This document shows positions 12,201 through 20,747 of a DNA stretch of 64,000 nucleotides, piece by piece. The notes beneath the pieces were generated by a model that searched no databases, had not been told where the DNA came from, and saw nothing but the letters and a program-made list of their open reading frames with translations. A program made the position numbers and the translations under genes. The number at the start of each line of letters is the position of its first letter. Within the stretch, counting starts at the first letter, position 1. Origin of the DNA: Ciona intestinalis (taxonomy: Eukaryota > Chordata > Ascidiacea > Phlebobranchia > Cionidae); assembly GCF_000224145.3 (NCBI RefSeq), contig NW_004190384.2:144349-208348 (forward strand), read 5' to 3'.

Positions 12201-14034
12201 GTAAATACTCTTTGTTTACCACCAAATGTGACAATAAAACAAACACGCCAAATATCCCTTAATCCCAACACTACATGTCGCACTCGCCTTAAAAACAAAA
12301 CATTTCCCGACTTGAAAACCAAGTATGTTTCGCGATCATGTATTGTAGGGTGGGGGAAACTGGGACACTTTAAAACATGTTTTAACAGCAATAAGCATAA
12401 AAAGAATTCTTCCTACATTATTTCACGTCCCACTTTACCCCACCCTACAATACATGTTGTATAAAGCAACCCTTACAAACAACCTTACCGATTATTTTTT
12501 GAAGTTCGATCGGTAAATGTTGGTCGTTATGGTTGAGTACGTTTCCACGTGACCCACGACTATACTGGGTAGCAACGCTTGATGAATATCTATTAGATGA
12601 TAATGGTTATAACCTCGCTGTCACTGAACAAGGTTTAACAATTTCGTTATAACTTAAGGTACCTGTATCCCTGGTATAAGTTGCCACACTTCACAATATA
12701 GGAATCATAGTCATTACAATACAATATATTACTTCAAAGTTGACCTGTAAGCTGAGTAACTATGTTTCCCACTATCATCCCAACCATCAATAAGACTCGC
12801 ATCATCGGAGGATAGTCTGCTCCCGGATGTCAATTTACTTTCAAATTCTTCATCTTTTAACCTTCTATACCGGCCTACACTGTACCACACCACAGCCACA
12901 AGAAGGCAAAGGAGGAGAAATCCTACCAAGACACCAACGATGATGGACGACAAATCTGTTGTTGAAATTTGTATTTATATCTAATCTACCAATCCTTGTA
13001 TTTACTCATAATCAAAAAATATTTATTCTTGCCTGGCGGATAACAACAGTTCTTTTACGTGCTATTTCAACTTTGTGGTTAATATTATTTTGGCGTTATT
13101 TTTGATTTTTCCGAAACGTATGACTGAAAAGTTGGATAACTCATAAGTGACCACTGAGTTGGATAAATTGCCGTTAATTGTCTTGCTTGAAGACACATAC
13201 GCCCACAATGGCAGCAGCGACAAGCCTTGAACCCATTACCTCTGGGTTAGACGCAGGCGCATATATTACCCTCGGTATTAGTGACATAATATGTAGTAGC
13301 GTCAAAAGCACAATTTCATTACGATTAACTTACCGTATTTGTCTTCAATTATTATATCTTCGTCATCGATTGTGATTGGTTCAAATGATATCATGTGATT
13401 GCAGTCATCTGAGGCACATTCACACGTCACAACACCCTTGCTTACGTCACAATACCCCTCTATCTGACGCTTAGTGTAGAGGTTTAGATAGCTGGCTCTT
13501 GTTGGACATAACTAAAAGAAATATTAACCTAAAGATATTTGTTCACGTTTATTTCAGATGAAACAAATAATAAAGTTCATAAAATTGGTGGCATTCATTT
13601 TAATTTGGTCGCAAAACTAAAGTTTTATGGACGAACCAAATATCCCAAATCAATAACGGTTTAACGTGGTATTAAATAAACTTAAAGTGGTAGCAGCGAC
13701 AATTCCTTAACCCGTAGAACAATTGGCGCCCACGTCCACATAGTGACCGAAAATGCCCGCTGCGAAAAAGTGATAACACAAAATCAAAGAAAAGCAAGAA
13801 TTAGTTTATCACCTGTTGTATACAAGCCGCCTGTACGGAGTGTTTGCCAGAGAAGTTTAGAATAACGTTGGTGTAACACAGACCAAGGCAGCTACAATCA
13901 ACGGTGGAACAAGGTATTGTACATGATGTTGAATTGCAATCGTTGGCATCTATTTCAGCGCTGCATTGCCGACAATGTATGGATGAACCGGTGTGTAAAT
14001 ATGACAGCAAGGATATTAATATTAAACACTTCAT
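9203..14034 (-). CDS. TGFBR2: TGF-beta receptor type-2-like serine/threonine kinase
   Basis: Ten exons, all GT-AG with agreeing phases, encode about 567 aa: 14034-13813, 13511-13334, 12955-12745, 12589-12489, 11980-11845, 11392-11214, 10763-10581, 10204-10058, 9832-9702 and 9418-9203. Exon 1 has a signal peptide and the start of a cysteine-rich three-finger ectodomain. Exon 2 ends that fold with [10 protein letters not shown]. Exon 3 has one TM helix ([20 protein letters not shown]). The kinase begins [11 protein letters not shown] and has the lysine in [37 protein letters not shown] and [12 protein letters not shown]. These motifs, and the lack of a GS box, point to the type II branch; [10 protein letters not shown] and the GKGRFAEV loop match vertebrate TGFBR2 better than ACVR2 or BMPR2 as I remember them. 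The length equals human TGFBR2. All catalytic residues are present. It is divergent from the 7TM gene. Confidence 0.92.
10313..10500 (-). repeat. SINE copy (intron of TGFBR2-like gene)
   Basis: It contains AATGTAACTTATTCATT, GTTATAACACGAGTGTTCTG and GATAATTTAGACAACTCAT. The 3' part that carries the Pol III boxes is missing. Confidence 0.7.
10783..10935 (-). repeat. SINE copy, internally deleted (intron of TGFBR2-like gene)
   Basis: A GAATGAATGAATG tail is followed by TAACTTATTTATCCTCGTGT and AACACGGGTGTTTCG. It ends in a short GGTCCGGTGCCGC segment. A single undetermined base is present just downstream at 10987. Confidence 0.7.
11434..11687. mobile_element. Composite MITE: one copy truncated by a second
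   Basis: Two starts in the same orientation are seen, ACTGTGGGGTAAGATGGG at about 11438 and AAGGTGGGGTAAGATGGG at about 11517. They share a single right end, CCCCCACCCTACTATA. The first copy breaks off in its AACAATTATAATAC segment. The second holds a 21-base run of G at 11640-11660. Confidence 0.75.
12108..12235. mobile_element. Partial MITE copy
   Basis: The interior is recognisable from AACACATAATATCCCATA to CTTTGTTTACCACCAAATG. The right end is missing. Confidence 0.55.
12339..12455. mobile_element. Short MITE variant with perfect ends
   Basis: ATGTATTGTAGGGTGGGG at the left is matched by CCCCACCCTACAATACAT at the right. Only about 80 bp lie between them, with sequence unlike the standard interior, so this may be a separate subfamily. 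It lies in the intron just upstream of the kinase-start exon pair. Confidence 0.75.
13020..13270 (-). repeat. SINE copy (intron of TGFBR2-like gene)
   Basis: It has TAAGTGACCACTGAGTTGG, GACACATACGCCCACAATGG and CCTTGAACCCATTACCTC. The last of these is the reverse complement of the B-box region. It ends GTTAGACGCAGGCGC. Confidence 0.75.
13675..13745 (-). repeat. SINE fragment
   Basis: Only the GTAGCAGCGACAATTCCTTA part and a degraded tail ending GGCGCCC remain. Confidence 0.5.
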
Positions 14035-14120
14035 TTTGATAAATAATTGTTACTGTTGAAAAGTAAATATTAATTTAAAACTATAAATTTCTAAATACAA
14101 TAGGAGTGGGACATGGTATT

Positions 14121-14294
14121 CGGGTGGGGTAAGATGAGACATGTTTTTATTCTATTTATTGTAGACAAAAAACAATATTTTATAGGAATTATATAACATT
14201 ATCCCCACAGACTGTAAATGATTATTGTTCATTGTTTTATGTAAGATGGGATTAAGAAGCTAAAGGTATCCCATCTTACCCCCACAGTACTATA
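14121..14294. mobile_element. MITE copy, GTGGGGTAAGATGGGAC family
   Basis: It begins CGGGTGGGGTAAGATGAGAC and ends ATCCCATCTTACCCCCAC. The full-length interior has a small insertion around GTAAGATGGGATTAAGAAG. Confidence 0.75.
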
Positions 14295-15193
14295 TATGCA
14301 TAAGCTGTTAAATGTAACTAGTGGGACCTCGTATAAAGGTTTATAAATGTTGGAAAGCCTTGGAAAATAGGATCGTGTGATAAAACATTGCAATTAACTT
14401 TAACGCGACATCGCGATTCACCAGGTTAAATAACGAACATAATGTACAATAACATTAGTAAATACTAAAAGTAATTAGGTTTTTTATTCTTTATACGACC
14501 CGGATAAAGACTATTAAAAATTAATGACAAAAAAGTTTGAGACGAAAAAAAGACGAATGTTGGAATAAAATGATTTTGTTTTTCAGATTAGCCAAAAAGA
14601 TATTACTTTTAGATCATTATGGTCGCATATCTATCTAGTATTTCTATATTACAAGCGAAAAACAACCGAAAAAATACGATCAAATGTAAAAAATGAACAC
14701 TTCGTGCAAAGAAATGCTTACTTAAGGCACTTCCCGTTTGTTTTATTATTTAAAAAAATAATAATGAGTTTTGTGATTAGCAAAGTTGTTGCGATTTGAC
14801 CTAGATAAGGAAGGGTCAATTTATAGAATGGTAGCTGTCTATGTATCTAGTCAAAATGCTTTGTCTGTATTTCCGCCTCACTCAAATTCTATTATTACGT
14901 CATGAATCGCCTGTGTGACGCGCCAACACATATTATTCTCTTTCATTCTCCTCGTGCTCACATTCCTCTCAGGCGAGACAACTTCGGAAACGAAATAAAT
15001 AAAAACCTTAGAATTTTCAATATTTTTCACAACAGGCATAAGATACGGCAACAGAAAATTAATTTATCGATAAATTTCTAAAATCTTGACAACTTTATTT
15101 ATAGACGTTGTCGAACATAGGAAACCATGTCTTGCAATTCAGAATTACAATACTTTAAATATAATCAACCTCGTAGTTTTATTCCTAAAATAA

Positions 15194-15390
15194 AATATAG
15201 TAAGATGGGGGGAAGATGGGACATCTTTTTTTATTCTATGTTATCATCCCATTTGGTAGTTAACAAAGATTATTTACAGAATTATATAATCGTAGGTGGC
15301 CACATGACACTAAAGAAGCGTGGTTAGTTGTTAGAAACCCGAAATATTGGACAATATGTGCTAAGTTTCTTACTCCACAAAACTATATAA
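15194..15390. mobile_element. Diverged MITE copy
   Basis: The left end ATAGTAAGATGGGGGGAAG and the landmark ATCCCATTTGGTAGTTAAC are clear. The right end is degraded to TTCTTACTCCACAAAAC. The 66-codon ORF that starts at 15127 runs into it and is not counted as a gene. Confidence 0.65.
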
Positions 15391-16514
15391 TCATACCAAC
15401 TCGGTAAAGATATTAGATAACGAGCTTTGTTGAAAGATACGGCGATATTTATACATAAATATACCTTTTTACTTAACTGTAAAAACAAGCTACATATACT
15501 GCACTAACTCACTCAGGCAACTTAATTACAACATTAAGAAATGGTGTTATTGTAGTGTTTACTCTGCCTATATTATGCGTCAGGAGATTTCACACCAAAC
15601 TAACCAGCCAACTACAATCCGTTGTCGCCTCAAGCTTTCACTGTGTTCGCTCACGCGTGTCGCTTCAACAGTTGGGAGAAAATGCTTGATTTGAGAAAAC
15701 TAAAGGAGTTATTTCGTCCCCGCTGATAGTAATATAGGACTTATTACTATTTTCCCAGCCATAAGTATCAGATAACATACTATCAACAATATGTATATAA
15801 TTGCGAAAGATGTTACGCTGTTTCTATAAAATAAATACTTACTTGTTAATTACATTCCACATTGCTTTTGAACCTTTAAGTTAATGTATGAAAAGCTTCA
15901 CCATACAACTTCATGGATTCTTTTGTTTGTGTCTTGTTCTATTTAGTTGTTGGATACAATCGGTTAATGATTGTTAGACATTTCATGGAGTCGTAATATA
16001 GAATTCGACAACCAGACCAATCCAGTGTTTGATCAAACTAACGAGCCAACCTATATTGATACAGTTAGTAATTTTAAATAGGAACCAAATATAAAGTAGT
16101 TAATTGAACTTAATGTAGAACAGTTGTAAGTCGAACATAACAGGAGTAGAAAGTTGACAAGACAGAACGAGGCTGCTTTATCTTCACGGTGTGCTCAAGG
16201 CCATTTCATTCTCTCATTCTGTGTGTTTGTTAGGTAGATAGCAAGTTAACAGTAATATGCGCTTACTATGCTTTATGTTGTAAGTCGGAAAATACGGTTT
16301 CAGGGAATTTGTGTAATTAGTAACAATGAGACATCGTAAGTTAAACCATTAAGTATAATTATTATGTTATAAATAATAGGATTGTTTATATTACTTATAT
16401 TACCAAGTTTTCGCGTAATCCGCAGCATAGTTTTATTCACGGGTTTTCGTAAACGTGTATCGTCAAAAATTAATAGCCTGTCTAAATGGTAAAGCAAGTT
16501 TCAATAAATATTAT

Positions 16515-16712
16515 GGAATTGATTGAATGAATAAATTAAACTTATACGTTATGCTCGCGTGGCCGAAAAAACGACAGTCGTTATAACACGGGTGTTCTGT
16601 TTCATATACATCGTAGCAACGTAGGAGTTGCCATGTATGTTACTTTATGAGTGATTTTTTTTTCACTTTTTTATGGCTGATAATTTGAACAACCCATTTG
16701 TGGCCCAAACCG
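16515..16712 (-). repeat. SINE copy just upstream of the first recognised 7TM exon
   Basis: It contains GAATGAATAAATTAAACTTA, GTTATAACACGGGTGTTCTG and GGCTGATAATTTGAACAACC. It stops 24 bases before the exon acceptor, so the polypyrimidine tract of that acceptor lies against the repeat. Confidence 0.75.
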
Positions 16713-16735
16713 TTTATTGCTTATTTCGTTTAAAG

Positions 16736-18720
16736 ATTTTTTCCCAACTACTACAACTTACACCAACACTGAGGTTACAACCGATGAAATTATTTCAACA
16801 AACATAAGCGGACTTCGCATTCCATTCACAATTATTGGACTTCTGTTTTCCGTAGCAAGTCTCTATGTTTTTCTTTCTATTACTATTCACCGCCTGAGGG
16901 CGATAAAGCGCCAGAAGAAAGAAGAAATCGCCCAGCGCCAACAATCGGTGAGATCACGGCGAAGCAAAGGTAATATCTCAACTTTTATGAATGAAATTTA
17001 TTCTGTTTCCTTAGTCATATATGGCAACACAGGTGTAACGTGGGGTAAGATGGGATACCGTTAGCAAATAAATCCCATTCATCCTGATCGTGTTTTGAAG
17101 TCGTGAGATTATACGTTTATATATTTCTGTAAATATGCTTTGTTTACCACCAAATTGGACAGAAACCAAAGCATGTCTCATCTTACCCCACTCTACTCTT
17201 ATATCTTGTAAGTTGGCACAAACATTACAACCAATATGTTCCCCTGTCACATTATAACCAACAGGTACTTCACCTTACATGGATAACCTGAGTGTCGTAG
17301 CTTCCATGTTCGCCTTCATGAACTGCGTGAGTGACCAACCTTTGCTTTATATCAAGTCTCCAACAAACGTTACTTGCAAAATTATTCAGGTATTATTAGA
17401 CATATAGGTGTAATGTAACATGAGCTTTTAGTTGTATATATTTGTTTGAAATGTAATGTACAACCATTAAAATATGATATGACCAATTAGGTCTAAAACA
17501 CGCCCAGTAGCACATAAATAAAGGAATTCTTGGGCGAAATTTAATCATTTAGTTAAAACGTATCCAACTCTAAAGAGATTCAATTATGTTTTGCAGTTTC
17601 TATTGTAAAGCAATTAATATTAACTATCGATTCTATGATTTGAACAACACAGAGTCTTTCTTTCGTGTTGTATTCGGCTGGAATAGTTTGCTTATATTCA
17701 TTCTTATGGTTTCGACAACGAGCCTGCTACAAGAACCCAACATTGTCTGAAATGCATGGCAAGTTCGCTCGTATTCTAAGCTCTACCATTCTACCTCTGT
17801 TTATCATCATGATGCTAGCAGGTAGGTCTTATTATAATTTATAATAATAACTTTGATTTATATCGACGATTACGGTGTGGCGAAGATTAATTTATTACAA
17901 TTTATTATAATTATTACAATTTTTATTTATAATAAAACTTGTTATAGTTTATTAGAATTTATAATAATTTATTACAATTTATTATACATATTATATATTT
18001 AATATAGTTCTAATTGTATTAGTATAAATGAAATGTTATAGGAATGATTTTAACCGGGGCATTATGGGAGTTTACTACAAGTGACATTGGTTGTATAGAA
18101 GTCGCCCAAACTCGAACTCCGTTGATAGTTTTATTTACTGGCGCTGTTGCAATGCAAGGAACTTTACTCACGCTCTTCGTTTATCCTTTAAAACGACATG
18201 CAGGGTTTGCAACGTCTAACGTATTGTAAGTATTTGCTAGATATGTTTTATCAGTTGTATTATACTTCGACTACCCACCAACCAAAAGTAGACTTTATGT
18301 TATAATTTATTGTCCTGTATCTCAAAACAATGAAAGTATAACGAACCAGGCAAAATGAGCATTGTAATGACAGCAAAACTTGTTTCTACAGTCAATGTTT
18401 ACTTTTATTACAGGCCATCCGATAAGTTACTCATGGCACTGGTGAAGCGATCTATTATAACAACAGGTCTATGTGTTCTTGCCGACGCCCTTGCATTTAT
18501 AATTGCCGTTGCTTTACCGACCAACACGCCGTTCATAGTAACGAACCTTCTATACGATGCTAACTTAGTTTGCAACGTTGTGTGTGTGGTCGGTTCATTC
18601 GCTGACTGGCGACAAAGGTTAGCACCATGGCTGCGGAACAACGCTAATCGTTGCGAGCTTATTGGTTCGATGTCGAGATCGAGTCGTACAACTGCTCTAA
18701 CTACAACGACTGTTGTCTAG
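16736..18720 (+). CDS. Seven-transmembrane receptor-like protein, family unassigned
   Basis: Five exons are seen: 16736-16969, 17265-17389, 17653-17821, 18042-18225 and 18414-18720, with agreeing phases. They give about 340 aa; the initiating exon is not found. Order: a Thr-rich extracellular stretch with an NIS glycosylation site; TM1 (PFTIIGLLFSVASLYVFLSI); a very basic loop (KRQKKEEIAQRQQSVRSRR); TM2; a loop with NVT and a cysteine (TNVTCKIIQ) just before TM3; a basic loop after WFRQRACYKN; TM4; a loop with DIGCIE whose cysteine could pair with the one before TM3; TM5 ending YPLKRH; TM6; TM7; and DWRQRLAPWL as a possible helix 8. The positive-inside rule fits 7TM with N-out. No DRY or NPxxY motif is seen, so I do not assign it to a named GPCR class. 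The Ser/Thr-rich tail could be phosphorylated. Confidence 0.75.
17037..17201. mobile_element. MITE copy (intron of the 7TM gene)
   Basis: It starts CGTGGGGTAAGATGGGATAC and ends GTCTCATCTTACCCCACTC. The whole copy lies between two coding exons. Confidence 0.8.
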
Positions 18721-18726
18721 ATTAAC

Positions 18727-18905
18727 ATGAATGAATGTTTCTTGTCCTAACCTCGCGTGGTAACGAAAATCGTTAGTGGCTACTGGGCTGGAGCAATTGT
18801 CGTTAAAGTGTCTTGCTCATTACGCCCCCAATGGTATACCAGAAAGAGCCTAAAGCCGACCTATTTGTTGGGGGCGCGCCACTAAACCACAGCACAGGTC
18901 GTTCT
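18727..18905 (-). repeat. SINE copy, internally deleted
   Basis: It has ATGAATGAATGTTTCTTGTC, AGTGGCTACTGGGCTGGAGC and a tail ending in GGGCGCGCCACTAAACCAC, the A-box side. Confidence 0.65.
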
Positions 18906-19291
18906 CTCCTAGTGTATGATCCAAATCAAGGTTGGCAACCAATTTGTTGAAATTTGTATCAAACATTAAAACCTGTGACCACTGTTGTTTTTCGCAAAGA
19001 TATCTCTTCAACATATTTGTACTACCTATACAACGCTATATAGTTAAATACATTAGATGGCCTTCACCCCTTCATGTGATGAACTATCACCACGACACGT
19101 TGCTGCGTCAGCCTTCTCTTTGCACGGAAAATATCATAAAAATCTGCAAACTGATTTCCTTTTATTTAAATATAGGTCTGATTGAAATGACACATTAATT
19201 CAGACAGTGTTGTCGCAGTTAAAGGGTCCAGCAGACGATTATCTGATCTTACAAATGGAAGTTTATCTTACATGTATAATAATATTATATA

Positions 19292-19470
19292 CTCCTGTGG
19301 GGTAAGATGGGATACCGTTAGCACCTAAATCCCATATTTCACATTGGTGTTTTTAACAACGCTGTTTTAGAGCAGTGAGGATACGGTTATAATTCTGAAA
19401 ATATTCTTTGTTTACAACCGAACGATAAAATAGAATGGAAACATGGACCGTCTGACCCCACCATACTATT
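19292..19470. mobile_element. MITE copy, GTGGGGTAAGATGGGAC family
   Basis: It begins CCTGTGGGGTAAGATGGGAT and ends GACCGTCTGACCCCACC, with the standard interior. Confidence 0.8.
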
Positions 19471-20047
19471 TATGCACGTTGTATAACAAAGAAAAACTGC
19501 TTTACTGGACCCGCGTTTAAAATATACAGACTGGCGTACACGCAGCAGTTCCTTTTTCACCAATCACACCGTCATGTTATGCTTTTCTTCTACGTATTTC
19601 CATCGCACGTCCAAGCAGCATATACGCATCAACCCCCTCACCGTGCGCAATCGAGCTATTTGACATTTGTAGGATACAATATATCAATTGATGTTCTAAC
19701 AATGCCGATTGTCGTTCAAACAAAACTAATTTTCATACAATAATATACATAACATGTTAAAAACATAGCAGAAGGGCAAGAAAAAGAATGTTAAAACTTG
19801 GATTTAAAACTGTTTCATATTATTTCGGGGTTTTACATGTAGTTCTAACAATAAATTCACTTATTAAAACTCCCTCACCGAAGCGGAATCGAGCGATTTG
19901 ATTGCAAACGTTGCGTACCCAGTCTGTATGTTAGATAATCGCGTACTGATCGAGCTCGTTGTAAAGCAGATGACAAACCACGAACTTGAAATGTCAAGGC
20001 TTACTTCACATTCAAACTACAACAGGTAAAATATAAACAACAAACCT

Positions 20048-20053
20048 TTTATT
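20048..20053 (-). promoter_or_regulatory. Poly(A) signal for the - strand exon at 20097
   Basis: TTTATT on + reads AATAAA on -. It lies about 45 bases after the stop of the membrane-protein exon, which supports that exon as a real 3' terminal exon. Confidence 0.5.
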
Positions 20054-20096
20054 TATATTTCACAATAAATACATCAAGGAAATCGAGTGTTTAAAG

Positions 20097-20372
20097 TTAA
20101 ATCATCGTTTCATGCAAAGCTTGTGTAACAGTGCTTGCATTACCTTTTAGAAATCTAAATAATGTCAAAGATATAATTGCAGCAACACGGTGGAAGAGGT
20201 TTTGGATATTAACCAATCCAAGTATAAGTATAGTAACGTGAAGTTGCCCATCATTTTGTAAACGTGTAAAATAAATTCGATCATGATATTCAGTTAAAAA
20301 TGCAATAAATATCCCGGTGATCACCATCAACGTTAACGTTGCTACAACATTGCAGTGAGCGAGAGAATCTAC
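20097..20372 (-). CDS. Probable 3'-terminal exon of an unidentified membrane protein
   Basis: An open reading frame of 91 codons runs from a plausible acceptor (CACTGTAG at 20380-20373) to a stop at 20097. It encodes two hydrophobic segments, VATLTLMVITGIFIAFL and HVTILILGLVNI, separated by a charged stretch (TEYHDRIYFTRLQNDGQ), and ends in LKGNASTVTQALHETMI. An AATAAA follows after about 45 bases. I do not recognise the family. The rest of the gene was not found in the 400 bases upstream, before the LamG gene's stop at 20748. It could be an exon of a gene reaching beyond, an isolated pseudo-exon, or a small gene of its own starting at the internal ATG at 20330. Confidence 0.4.
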   Translation of the reverse strand, partial: VDSLAHCNVVATLTLMVITGIFIAFLTEYHDRIYFTRLQNDGQLHVTILILGLVNIQNLFHRVAAIISLTLFRFLKGNASTVTQALHETMI

Positions 20373-20639
20373 CTACAGTGCGAAGCGGTCTAACGCAATA
20401 CGAACCACAACAAAGGCTTTCTATACACCATGATGTAATAGGCAAACATGACGTGTATACGTGACAAATATGTTCTCGGTGTATTTACAATTAGCATATT
20501 GAGTAAGCTAAAACTGCGACCAGAAAACCTTACGCAATGCCATTAAAATTGTAAAAATGTTTTATAAATTTTTCCAGGTTAATTTGATGCATAAAGATGC
20601 CTTGTGTGTTATACTCGAATTCTTACTCGCGGTTTTTAC

Positions 20640-20744
20640 AGTACTGTGTATTGTGTATGGTGGGTTTTCTTTATTTACTAATAAGTGGGACGATAAAATC
20701 TACCAAAAGCGAATGATAAAATGTACCATCTTACCCCAGCCACA
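20640..20744. mobile_element. Partial MITE abutting the LamG gene's stop codon
   Basis: The right part of a MITE (TTTACTAATAAGTGGGACG, TGTACCATCTTACCCCAGCC) ends three bases from the stop of the LamG gene. The reverse strand of this fragment supplies an AATAAA at 20675-20670. Confidence 0.65.
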
Positions 20745-20747
20745 AGG

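Larger units (their letters stand above)
14035..16735. other. Divergent intergenic region (TGFBR2-like / 7TM gene)
   Basis: About 2.7 kb separate two divergently transcribed genes, so it may hold both promoters and the first exon of the 7TM gene. Two MITE copies and one SINE occupy parts of it. No TATA box or first exon could be fixed with confidence. Confidence 0.5.
18721..20096. other. Convergent intergenic region
   Basis: The stretch holds a SINE (18727-18905), a MITE (19292-19470) and unique AT-rich DNA. The segment near 19655-19735 resembles one near 21950-22030, including TTTGTAGGAT and GTTCAAAC. No coding exon is supported. Confidence 0.5.

Noticed and set aside
15913-15962. Possible first exon of the 7TM gene (MDSFVCVLFYLVVGYN)
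   Set aside because: It resembles a signal peptide, but the only nearby donor leaves two bases, while the next exon needs one, so the phase is wrong.
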